A stretch of DNA of 64,000 nt, from NCBI RefSeq assembly GCF_012103215.1, contig NZ_JAAVNE010000017.1, positions 41,244-105,243 of the forward strand. The letters run 5' to 3'. The notes under the pieces were generated by a model. That model saw only the letters and a program-made list of their open reading frames with translations, had not been told where the DNA came from and did not search any database. Every line of letters begins with the position of its first letter. Within the stretch, counting starts at the first letter, position 1. Both the position numbers and the translations under genes were made by a program. Below, piece after piece: positions 41,153 through 48,734 of this stretch. This DNA comes from Falsiroseomonas selenitidurans. Lineage in GTDB: Bacteria; Pseudomonadota; Alphaproteobacteria; Acetobacterales; Acetobacteraceae.

Positions 41153-43339
41153 ATGGCTCCGCTCGACAACGTCGCGCCGTCCCGCCGCCTCCTGCTGAAG
41201 GGGGCGGCCGCAGGCGCTGTCCTGTTCGGCTTCCACCTGCCGCCCAAGCAGGCGCTCGGCCAGGGCGCACCCTCGGCGCAGGTGCCGGAAGTCAACGCCT
41301 GGGTGGTGATCCACCCGGATGACCGCGTGGTGCTGCGCATGGCGCGGTCCGAGATGGGTCAGGGCACGCGCACCGGCCTCGCGCAGATGATCGCCGAGGA
41401 ACTGCACTGCGACTGGTCCAAGATCAGCACCGAATACGTCACGCCCGGCCAGAGCCTGGCGCGCAACCGCGCCTGGGGCGCCTTCCTCACCGCCGGCAGC
41501 CAGGGCATCCGCAACAGCCAGGACTACGTCCGCAAGGGCGGCGCCGCGGCGCGGATCATGCTGGTGGCGGCTGCGGCGACCCGCTGGGGTGTTCCGGCGG
41601 CAGAATGCACTGCCAAGGACAGCGTGGTCACGCACGGCCCCACGGGCCGTACCCTGCGCTATGGCGAGGTGGCGGCCGATGCCGCGAAGCTGACGCCGCC
41701 GGCCGAGGTTCCGCTGAAGGACCCGAGCGACTGGACCGTGATCAACACCTCCAAGCCGCGCCTGGATACGGCGGCGAAGACGACCGGCAGCCTGATCTAT
41801 GGCTCCGATCTGAAGATGCCGGGGATGCTGGTGGCCGTGCCGCGGCGCTGCCCGGTGTTCGGCGGCACGGTGCGCGCCATCGACCGCGCGAGTGCCGCCG
41901 CCCTGCCTGGCGTCCGGCACGTGCTGCAGGTGGGTGATGGCGCGGTGGCCGTGGTGGCGGACACCTTCTGGCAGGCCAAGACGGCGCTCGACGCGCTGAA
42001 GGTGGACTGGGATGTGGGCGAGAACGGCCAGGTCTCCTCCGCCACCATCGATGCGAGGCTGACCGAGGGGCTGGACGCGGCGGAAGCCTTCATCGGCAAC
42101 CAGAACGGCGACGCGCGCGCCGCCATCGGCGCCGCGCCGCGCAAGCTGGAGGCGGTGTATTCCTATCCGTTCCAGAACCACGCGCCGATGGAGCCGATGA
42201 ACGCCACGGTGGTGTGGACGGCGGAGCGGTGCGATGTCTGGTGCCCAACCCAGAATGGCGAGGCGGCGCTGGCCGCCACCGCCCAGGCGGCCGGCCTGCC
42301 GCAGCAGCAATGCGACATCCACCGCGTGGACCTCGGCGGCGGCTTCGGCCGGCGCACCACGCATGACTGGCTGATCGACGCGGTGCTGATCGCCAAGCAG
42401 ATCCCGGGCGTACCCATCAAGACGATGTGGACGCGCGAGGAGGACATGGTGCAGGGGCGCTACCACCCCGTCACCAAGGCCAAGCTTACCGCGGGCATCG
42501 ACGCCAACGGCGAGATCACCGGGCTGCACATGCGCATCTCCGGCCAGTCGATCCTGTCCTTCGTGTTCCCAAATGCCTTGCAGGCCGGGCGGGACCCGGT
42601 GGTGTTCCAGGGGCTGAACCCGACCGGCAATGACAGCCGCATCGGCTACAGCTTCCCGAACCTGCTGATCGACCATGCGATGCGGAACACGCATGTGCCG
42701 CCGCATTTCTGGCGCGGGGTGAACCACAACCAGAACGCCGTCTACCTCGAATGCTTCCTGGATGAGGTGGCGCACGCCACGGGGCAGGACCCGCTGGCGC
42801 TGCGCCGCAAGCTGATGGCGAACCACCCGAAGCACCTCGGCGTGCTGAATGCGGTGGCGGAGCGTATCGGCTGGGGCGGGCCGCTGCCGGAAGGCGTGCA
42901 AGGCCGCGGCATCGCGCAGCAGATGGGCTTCGGCAGCTATGTCGCCGCCGCAGCCGATGTCTCGGTGAACGACCAGGGCGTGCTGCGGATCCACCGCATC
43001 GTGGCCGCCACGGATTGCGGCTATGCCGTCAACCCGCAGCAGATCCAGATGCAGGTGGAAGGCTCCTTCGTCTATGGCCTCTCGGCGCTGCTCTATGGTG
43101 CGTGCACGGTGAAGGACGGGGCGATCGAGCAGACCAACTTCGACACCTACAACGTGCTGCGCATGGACGAGATGCCGAAGGTGGAAACCATCGTCATGCC
43201 CTCCGGCGGGTTCTGGGGCGGCGTGGGCGAGCCGACCATCATGGTGGCGGCGCCAGCGGTGCTGAACGCCATCTTTGCCGCCACCGGCAAGCGCATCCGC
43301 ACCGTGCCGCTGAAGGACCAGGACCTGCGCCGCGCGTGA
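41153..43339 (+). CDS. molybdopterin-binding large subunit, IorB-like
   Basis: A 728-residue protein. A twin-arginine signal, SRRLLLKGAAAGAVLF, at 10-25 indicates periplasmic export with the small subunit as hitchhiker. Xanthine-dehydrogenase-type motifs include EMGQGTRTGLAQM, QNHAPMEPMNATV, LGGGFGRRTTHDW and the catalytic Glu region GGVGEPTIMVAAPAV near the C-terminus. Substrate cannot be read from sequence; the family hydroxylates N-heterocycles or oxidises aldehydes. The stop overlaps the GTG proposed for the downstream SoxX frame. Confidence 0.9.
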   Translation: MAPLDNVAPSRRLLLKGAAAGAVLFGFHLPPKQALGQGAPSAQVPEVNAWVVIHPDDRVVLRMARSEMGQGTRTGLAQMIAEELHCDWSKISTEYVTPGQSLARNRAWGAFLTAGSQGIRNSQDYVRKGGAAARIMLVAAAATRWGVPAAECTAKDSVVTHGPTGRTLRYGEVAADAAKLTPPAEVPLKDPSDWTVINTSKPRLDTAAKTTGSLIYGSDLKMPGMLVAVPRRCPVFGGTVRAIDRASAAALPGVRHVLQVGDGAVAVVADTFWQAKTALDALKVDWDVGENGQVSSATIDARLTEGLDAAEAFIGNQNGDARAAIGAAPRKLEAVYSYPFQNHAPMEPMNATVVWTAERCDVWCPTQNGEAALAATAQAAGLPQQQCDIHRVDLGGGFGRRTTHDWLIDAVLIAKQIPGVPIKTMWTREEDMVQGRYHPVTKAKLTAGIDANGEITGLHMRISGQSILSFVFPNALQAGRDPVVFQGLNPTGNDSRIGYSFPNLLIDHAMRNTHVPPHFWRGVNHNQNAVYLECFLDEVAHATGQDPLALRRKLMANHPKHLGVLNAVAERIGWGGPLPEGVQGRGIAQQMGFGSYVAAAADVSVNDQGVLRIHRIVAATDCGYAVNPQQIQMQVEGSFVYGLSALLYGACTVKDGAIEQTNFDTYNVLRMDEMPKVETIVMPSGGFWGGVGEPTIMVAAPAVLNAIFAATGKRIRTVPLKDQDLRRA

Positions 43340-43833
43340 CGGCGTGCCCCGATCCCTCCCCCGCAGGCGGGGGAGGGGCTGGCTGGGCCTGCCGGCTGGG
43401 GCTGGGGCTCATGCTGCTGCTGCCCGGCGCCCCAGGCTTGGCGCAGGTGGCGCCCTACAGCGTCACCGGCGATGCGATCGAGGCGCCGCTGGAGGACCTT
43501 GCAGGCGATGCCGCGCGCGGTGCCGCGGTGACGCGAAACCGGGAGACGGCGAATTGCCTGATCTGCCATGCCATCCCCGACACGCGGGAGCCGTTCATGG
43601 GCGATATCGGCCCGCCGCTCGCGGGGGTTGGATCACGGCTCACCGAGGGCCAGATCCGGCTGCGGCTGGTGGACCCGACGCGGCTGAACCCGGACGCGGT
43701 GATGCCGCCCTATCACCGCGTCGCCGGCCTGACGCGGGTGGATGAACGCTTTCGCGGCCAGCCCGTGCTGACCGCCCAGGAGATCGAGGATGTGGTCGCC
43801 TTCCTCGCCACGCTGAAGGACCGAAAGGAATGA
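43336..43833 (+). CDS. soxX: SoxX, sulfur-oxidation c-type cytochrome
   Basis: A 165-residue frame from GTG 43336 (overlapping the upstream TGA); the only internal start is ATG 43411. A hydrophobic stretch, LGLGLMLLLPGAPGLAQ, serves as signal peptide. The heme motif CLICH is at 74-78, with FMGDIGPPLAGVGSRL and the distal Met region AVMPPYH, both SoxX hallmarks. SoxX with SoxA attaches thiosulfate to the SoxYZ carrier in the periplasm. The start is uncertain because a perfect hairpin (43354-43377) falls within the first codons. It is followed by soxY with an ATGA overlap. Confidence 0.88.
   Translation: MTACPDPSPAGGGGAGWACRLGLGLMLLLPGAPGLAQVAPYSVTGDAIEAPLEDLAGDAARGAAVTRNRETANCLICHAIPDTREPFMGDIGPPLAGVGSRLTEGQIRLRLVDPTRLNPDAVMPPYHRVAGLTRVDERFRGQPVLTAQEIEDVVAFLATLKDRKE
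43354..43377 (+). terminator. 11-bp perfect hairpin at the start of the soxX frame
   Basis: CCCTCCCCCGC (43354-43364) pairs with GCGGGGGAGGG (43367-43377). It lies just after the molybdenum-hydroxylase stop (43339). It could end or attenuate that transcript, or fold over the soxX 5' region. There is no T-run. Confidence 0.5.
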
Positions 43834-44279
43834 GCCTGCACCGCCGCACCCTGCTTGCCCTGCCCCTCGCCGCCGCCACGGCGGGCGGGGCGGCGGCGCA
43901 ATCCATCACCGGCGAGAGCTTCGCGGCCGCGGAACGCGCCATCCTGGCCGGCCGGACCCCGGTTGCGGCAGGCGTCACCATCGCCATGCCGCCGCTGTCC
44001 GAGAACGGCAACGCCGTGGATCTCTCGGTGAAGGTCGAAAGCCCGATGACGGCGGAAGACCATGTCTCGGCCATCCATATCCTGTCGGAACTGAACCCCT
44101 TCCCGCGCGTCGCGCGCTTCACCCTTTCGCCCCGCGCGGGCCGGGCGGAGGTCACGACGCGGATCAGGCTCGCCACGACGCAGAGCATCGTGGTGCTGGC
44201 GGAAACCAGCACCGGACGGGTGCATCGCGGCACGCGGGAGGTCATCGTGATCCTCGGCGCCTGCGTGGACGGGGGCTGA
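43830..44279 (+). CDS. soxY: SoxY, thiosulfate-carrier subunit with unusual C-terminal arm
   Basis: A 149-residue protein with a signal peptide (LHRRTLLALPLAAATAGG...AAAQ). The middle, MPPLSENGNAVDLSVKVESP and HVSAIHILSELNPFPRVA, is diagnostic of SoxY. The swinging arm that carries sulfur intermediates on a Cys is normally GGCGG. Here the end is LGACVDGG, with the Cys kept but two residues inserted and one Gly replaced. It is followed by soxZ after 4 bp. Confidence 0.9.
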   Translation: MSLHRRTLLALPLAAATAGGAAAQSITGESFAAAERAILAGRTPVAAGVTIAMPPLSENGNAVDLSVKVESPMTAEDHVSAIHILSELNPFPRVARFTLSPRAGRAEVTTRIRLATTQSIVVLAETSTGRVHRGTREVIVILGACVDGG

Positions 44280-44283
44280 GCCG

Positions 44284-44610
44284 ATGGCGGAAAGCATCCT
44301 CGCCCGCATCACCCTGCCGGAGAAGGCGCGGAAGGGCGAGGTCGTGGCCGTGCGCGTCATCGTCCGCCATCCGATGGAACGCGCGGTGGACGCGCCTGGC
44401 CTGCGGCCGGTGCCGCGGAAAATCCTGCACACGCTGCGCGTCACCTATGCCGGTGCCGAGGTGTTCCGCATGGAGATGTCGCCCGGCATCGCCGCCAACC
44501 CCTATGTCGAGTTCACCACCGTCGCGGTGGAAAGCGGCGCCATGGTCTTCGAATGGCAGGAGGATGGCGGCACGGTCTTTCGGCGCGAGGCGCGGCTGGA
44601 GGTGGCGTGA
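44284..44610 (+). CDS. soxZ: SoxZ, partner of SoxY
   Basis: A 108-residue protein beginning MAESILARITLPEKARKGEV, with VRVIVRHPMERAV and VTYAGAEVFRMEMSPGIAAN, ending with the EWQEDGG...REARLEV strands of the SoxZ immunoglobulin-like fold. It has no signal peptide and is co-exported with SoxY. The stop overlaps the GTG of soxA. Confidence 0.92.
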   Translation: MAESILARITLPEKARKGEVVAVRVIVRHPMERAVDAPGLRPVPRKILHTLRVTYAGAEVFRMEMSPGIAANPYVEFTTVAVESGAMVFEWQEDGGTVFRREARLEVA

Positions 44611-45353
44611 AGCGCGCGGCGCCGCTCGCGCTGCTCGCCGGGCTCGGCCTCGCTGCCCTTGCCGTGGCGGCGGAGGTGCGGCCGCCGCAGGACTACCTCT
44701 CGCCCACCCTGCGGGCGCAGCAGGACGACCCCTCGCGCCATCCCGGCTGGCTTTGGGTGGATGAGGGCGAGGCGCTGTGGCGGCGGGGCGATCCAAGCTG
44801 CCAGTCCTGCCACGGCGATATCGCCGGCATGGCGGGGGTGGCCGCGCGCTACCCGGTGGTGGCGCAGGATGGCGCGCTGCTGAACCTGGAAGGTCGTATC
44901 GAGCGCTGTCGCATGCGCCACCAGGGCCAGCCCGCCATCGGCTATGAGAGCGAGGCGCTGCTGTCGCTCACCACCGCCGTCGCGTCGCGCTCGCGCGGCC
45001 TGCCGATGTCGGTGGCGGTGGACGGGCCAGCGGCGGCGTTCCTCGAGCAGGGCCGGACGCTCTATGAGACGCGGCAGGGGCAGCTCAACCTGGCCTGCGG
45101 GCAGTGCCATGACGACAATGCCGGGCGCAGGCTGCGCGGTGACGTGATCTCGAACGGGCTCGGCACCGGCTTTCCCGCCTATCGGCTGGAATGGAACGGG
45201 GTCGGCTCCCTGCACCGCCGGCTGCGCGCCTGCCAGCTTGGCGTCCGTGCCACGCAATTCGAACTGGGCGCGCCGGAATACACGGCGCTGGAACTGTTCC
45301 TCGCCCACCGCGCCCGCGGCCTGCCGGTGGAGGCGCCTGGCCTGCGGCGTTGA
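44607..45353 (+). CDS. soxA: SoxA, diheme c-type cytochrome
   Basis: A 248-residue protein from GTG 44607 (GTGA overlap with soxZ). A signal peptide (about 1-22, LALLAGLGLAALAVAAE) precedes CQSCH (65-69) and CGQCH (164-168), so two hemes are expected. Cys209 in LRACQLG is the probable persulfide-forming active-site ligand, and Cys101 matches the conserved structural position. SoxAX catalyses formation of the SoxY-S-thiosulfonate bond. No soxB or soxCD follows; the next genes are convergent. Confidence 0.9.
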   Translation: MKRAAPLALLAGLGLAALAVAAEVRPPQDYLSPTLRAQQDDPSRHPGWLWVDEGEALWRRGDPSCQSCHGDIAGMAGVAARYPVVAQDGALLNLEGRIERCRMRHQGQPAIGYESEALLSLTTAVASRSRGLPMSVAVDGPAAAFLEQGRTLYETRQGQLNLACGQCHDDNAGRRLRGDVISNGLGTGFPAYRLEWNGVGSLHRRLRACQLGVRATQFELGAPEYTALELFLAHRARGLPVEAPGLRR

Positions 45354-45356
45354 GGT

Positions 45357-46634
45357 TCAGGAGAACATGTCCGCCGTGATGCTCTCATACCAGCCATCGG
45401 CGTAGAGCGCCTCCAGTCGGCGCTGTTCCGGCAGGTCGCCACGGGGCGAGGTGCCGCCGGAAGCGGGGACCTCCGCCACCGCGCTTCCATCCGCATTCGG
45501 GCGGAAGATATTGACCACGGAAATCCCGTAGCCCTCCCCCGCATGGGAGTAGCAGGTGTTGAAGTACACCGGCTCCGGCGGCGGCGCGCCGCGCAGCGCC
45601 GCCACGGCACTGGCCACCGCCTGCTTCGCGGTGCTGTTGGCAAGGAAGCCGGATTTCGGCATCGCCCCCGCCTGGTTGGCATCGCCGATCACATGGATGC
45701 CCGGCGCCGCCTTCGCCTCGAAGCTGCGGTAGTCCACCGGCACCCAGCCGGTGGCATCGGCAAGACCGGCCTCGATGGCGATGGCGGCGGCCGATTGCGG
45801 CGGAATCACATTGGCGACGTCGGCACGGTGCCGCGTGCCCAACTCCGTCTCCAGCACGCCGGCGCGCGGCTCCACGCGCATCACGCGGCCATCCACATTG
45901 GCCGGCACCCATTCGACCATGGCGCCGTAGAGCGCGCGCCAGGCGTCCTGGAACAGCGGCTGCTTGCTGAACCGCTCCTTGGCATCCAGCGCCAGGATCT
46001 TCGCCCGCGGCTTATGGCGCTTGAGGTAGTGCGCGATCATGCTGATGCGCTCATAGGGCCCGGGCGGGCAGCGATAGGGGTTGGGCGGGATGGCCAGCGC
46101 CACCACGCCCCCATCCGGCATCGCCTGGAGCTGCCGCCGCAGCAGGCGCAGCTGCGCGCCATCCCCGGCGATCCAGGCATGCGGCATCGCCGCCGCCGCC
46201 GCCTCGTCATAGCCCTCGATCGCATTCCAGCGCAGCGCGATGCCCGGCGAGAGAATCATACGGTCATAGGCCAGCGTCTCCCCCCCGCCGAGGCGGACGC
46301 GGCGCGCCACCGGGTCGATGCCCACGGCGCGATCCTGCACCACGCGCACGCCACGCGCGACGAGACCCTCATAGCCATGGGTGATGGCGGGCATCTCCCG
46401 CAGCCCGCCGAGCACCAGATTGCCATAGGGGCAGGTGATGAAGCGGGGCTGCGGCTCCACCAGCGTGACGGCGACCTCGGGGGCCAGTGTGCGGGCGAAG
46501 CGCGCGGCGGAGGCACCGCCGAAGCCGCCCCCCACCACCAGGAGCCGGGCCTGGCCCTGTGCCCGCCCCAAGGCGGGGGCGGCGAGCAACAGGGCGGGGA
46601 GGCGGAGCGCAGTCCGGCGCGGCATGGGGCGCAT
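45357..46634 (-). CDS. fccB: flavocytochrome c sulfide dehydrogenase, flavoprotein subunit (FccB/SoxF)
   Basis: A 425-residue protein with an arginine-containing signal (MPRRTALRLPALLLAAPALG). The FAD-binding motif VVGGGFGG is at 33-40. The redox-active cysteines are in FITCPYGN (Cys68) and FNTCYSHAGEGYG (Cys361). FPNP-like CPPGPYERISM and HVIGDANQAGAMPKSGFLAN are typical of FccB. It oxidises sulfide to sulfur in the periplasm, passing electrons to a cytochrome subunit encoded just upstream. It converges on soxA with 3 bp between stops. Confidence 0.92.
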   Translation of the reverse strand: MRPMPRRTALRLPALLLAAPALGRAQGQARLLVVGGGFGGASAARFARTLAPEVAVTLVEPQPRFITCPYGNLVLGGLREMPAITHGYEGLVARGVRVVQDRAVGIDPVARRVRLGGGETLAYDRMILSPGIALRWNAIEGYDEAAAAAMPHAWIAGDGAQLRLLRRQLQAMPDGGVVALAIPPNPYRCPPGPYERISMIAHYLKRHKPRAKILALDAKERFSKQPLFQDAWRALYGAMVEWVPANVDGRVMRVEPRAGVLETELGTRHRADVANVIPPQSAAAIAIEAGLADATGWVPVDYRSFEAKAAPGIHVIGDANQAGAMPKSGFLANSTAKQAVASAVAALRGAPPPEPVYFNTCYSHAGEGYGISVVNIFRPNADGSAVAEVPASGGTSPRGDLPEQRRLEALYADGWYESITADMFS

Positions 46635-46637
46635 GGC

Positions 46638-46937
46638 TCAGCGGGCCCCTGCGAAATGCTCGGCCATGATGCCAAGTTCCGCCTCGTCGTAGCCGCGCAT
46701 GATGCGATCCATGATGGTGGCGGGACGTTCACCGCTGCGGAAGGCGTGGAGCAGCGCGCGCAGTTCGCCCGCATCCCGCCCGGCGATGGCGGGCACCGCG
46801 CCGGCGCCGCCGCCGGCCGGACCGTGGCAGCCGAGGCAGGCCTGCGCCACGGGCGGTGCGGCGGTGCCAGCGGCGAGGGCGGCCGGGGGCGGCGCAAGCA
46901 GCAGCAGCAGGATAGTGCGTGACAAATGCCGCTGCAT
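46638..46937 (-). CDS. fccA: monoheme cytochrome c subunit (FccA/SoxE-like)
   Basis: A 99-residue protein from ATG 46937. A signal peptide (SRTILLLLLAPPPAALAAG) is followed by the heme motif CLGCH and AVPAIAGRDAGELRALLHAF. The C-terminal MRGYDEAELGIMAEHFAG is usual for short class I cytochromes paired with FccB. It lies 3 bp upstream of fccB, so they form one operon. The 5' region runs directly into an IS5-type remnant, which may have removed the native promoter. Confidence 0.82.
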   Translation of the reverse strand: MQRHLSRTILLLLLAPPPAALAAGTAAPPVAQACLGCHGPAGGGAGAVPAIAGRDAGELRALLHAFRSGERPATIMDRIMRGYDEAELGIMAEHFAGAR

Positions 46938-46995
46938 GACCGTTCCCCTCCCAATGCGGGGAAGCCTAGGCCGGCCGCGGCGTGCGGGCCAGCGT

Positions 46996-47690
46996 TGTGT
47001 CAGGCGGGGCGCGTGGACGAACCTGATCCATAGGCGGATGGAGGAGAGAGCGGCGAAGCCGAGGAAGCTGTCGGCGGTCTGGTCGTGGCGGGTGGCGACG
47101 CGGCGGCTGTTCTTCAGGCGGTTGACGAAGCACTCGATGCGGCGGCGCAGCGCGTGGAGGGGGCGGCTGACGCAGTGCGGGACGTGGCGGTTCCACCTGG
47201 TCGGGATCTCCGGCACGGCAGCCGCGGCTGCGCAGGTCCTGCCGGATCGGGTCGCTGTCATCGTCCTCGTCGCCGAGCATGATGCCGGAGGCGCTGTCGC
47301 GCGCCTCCATCAGCGCCTCGTCGTTCGAGCAGTCAGCCTCCTGCCCAGCGGTCACATGCAAGGCGATGGGCAGGCCATGCGCGTTGCCGCGGATGGGGAG
47401 CTTGCTCGTGAAGCCACCTCGCGAGCGCCCAAGACCCTGTCGATGAGTCCCCCCCTTCCGCCGGCGGCACAGTGGTGTGCCCGGATGCTGGTGCTGTCGA
47501 TCATCTGCAGGAGGTCGGCCTCGCCGCCGCCATCGGCCAAGGCTTCCAGCATCACGTCCCACAGGCCGGATGCGGTCCAGCGCCGGAGACCACTCCACCG
47601 GGGCTGGTCAAGGTATCCCGGCAGATCCCGGCGATCGTGGCCGATCACCGCCTCAATCGCCGGCTTGGCGGCGCGCCATCTGGCGCGACG
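46996..47690 (-). mobile_element. decayed IS5-type (IS427-like) transposase in three frames
   Basis: Reading leftward, frame 1 encodes RWTASGLWDVMLEALADGG and LLQMIDSTSIRAHHC (first catalytic Asp). After a run of seven G's the second frame gives GLGRSRGGFTSKLPIRGNA and GDEDDDSDPIRQDL. A third frame gives CFVNRLKNSRRVATRHDQTA (catalytic Glu, with RIE before it). At least two frame changes separate the DDE parts and the N-terminus looks incomplete. The poly-G change could be a programmed shift, as some IS5 members use; the second looks like decay. Confidence 0.8.
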
Positions 47691-47705
47691 GCTATCCGGC
47701 CGCTC

Positions 47706-47722
47706 GCCCGCCTTCGGCGGGC
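47706..47722 (-). terminator. hairpin after the Bug receptor gene
   Basis: GCCCGCC-TTC-GGCGGGC is a perfect 7-bp stem, 16 bp beyond the minus-strand stop at 47739. The tight loop suits a terminator core, though no T-run follows. Confidence 0.5.
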
Positions 47723-47738
47723 GCAGCCCGTCGCCAGG

Positions 47739-48734
47739 TCAGTCGCGACGCGCGCCCGTGGCGCGGATGATCGGCTCCCAGCGCGTCTTCTCGGCCCGCA
47801 CGAAGGCCATCATCTCCGGCTGCGGGATCGGGGGCAGCACTTCGAAGCCGAGTTCCACCAGGCGCCGCCGCACCGTCTCATCGGTCAGGGCCGCCTGCGT
47901 CACCTCCACCATCCGCGCCATGATCGGCGCCGGAACCCCGGCGGTCGTGGCGATCGCGACCCAGGTGGTCATCTCATAGTCAGGGAAGCCGAGCTCCTTC
48001 ATCGTCGGCACATCCGGCAGGAAGGGCGATCGCCGTGCGGAGGTCACGGCAAGGGGGCGGAAGGCGCCGCCGCGGATGCCCGGAAGCAGGGTGGAGATGT
48101 TGAAGTAGGCGAAGTCCACCTCGCCGGTCTGCGCCGCCAGGATGCCTTGCGGCGCGCCGCGATAGGGGACGTGGAGCACATCCAGCCGCGCCTGCTGCGC
48201 GAGCATCGCCGACGAGATGTGGTGCGTCGTGCCGACGCCGCCCGAGGAATAGGTGAGCTTGCCCGGCTGTGCCCGCGCCGCCGCGAGGAGGTCGGCCAGG
48301 GAACGGAAGGGTGAGGCGCTGCGCACCACCAGCGCGTTGGAGATGCCGGCGATGCGGCCGATATAGGCGAAGTCCTGCAGCGGGTCGTAGGGGATCGAGG
48401 GATAGAGCACCGGGTTGAAGGCGACGCTGGTCTGCCCCGTGACGGTGATGGTGTAGCCATCCGATGCCGCACGCGCGACCTGGCCCAGGGCCAGGTTGCC
48501 GTTGGCCGCCGGCCGGTTCTCCACCGGCACCGGCTGGCCCAGCCGCTGCGACCACTGCTCGGCCATGAGGCGCGCCAGGATGTCCACCGAGGAGCCGGCC
48601 GCGAGCGGCGCGATCATCGTGATCGGCCGTGTCGGCCAGCTCGCCTGTGCTCGGGCGCCAGCGGCAGGCAGGGCCAGGGCGGCGGCAAGCGCTGCCCGCC
48701 GAGTCAGCGCAACAGGTATACGGGGCTGGTCCAC
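47739..48734 (-). CDS. Bug-family periplasmic solute receptor (tripartite tricarboxylate type)
   Basis: A 331-residue protein from GTG 48734, with GGGAGTG upstream. The signal peptide RRAALAAALALPAAGARAQ is followed by the Bug/TctC pattern: WPTRPITMIAPLAAGSSVD, VENRPAANGNLALGQVARA, SNALVVRSASPFRSLADLL and DVPTMKELGFPDYEM. It would bind an unknown carboxylate-like ligand; no TctAB membrane genes are nearby, as is common for orphan Bug receptors. The 5' end overlaps the upstream DUF3604 gene by 31 bp. Confidence 0.9.
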   Translation of the reverse strand: MDQPRIPVALTRRAALAAALALPAAGARAQASWPTRPITMIAPLAAGSSVDILARLMAEQWSQRLGQPVPVENRPAANGNLALGQVARAASDGYTITVTGQTSVAFNPVLYPSIPYDPLQDFAYIGRIAGISNALVVRSASPFRSLADLLAAARAQPGKLTYSSGGVGTTHHISSAMLAQQARLDVLHVPYRGAPQGILAAQTGEVDFAYFNISTLLPGIRGGAFRPLAVTSARRSPFLPDVPTMKELGFPDYEMTTWVAIATTAGVPAPIMARMVEVTQAALTDETVRRRLVELGFEVLPPIPQPEMMAFVRAEKTRWEPIIRATGARRD

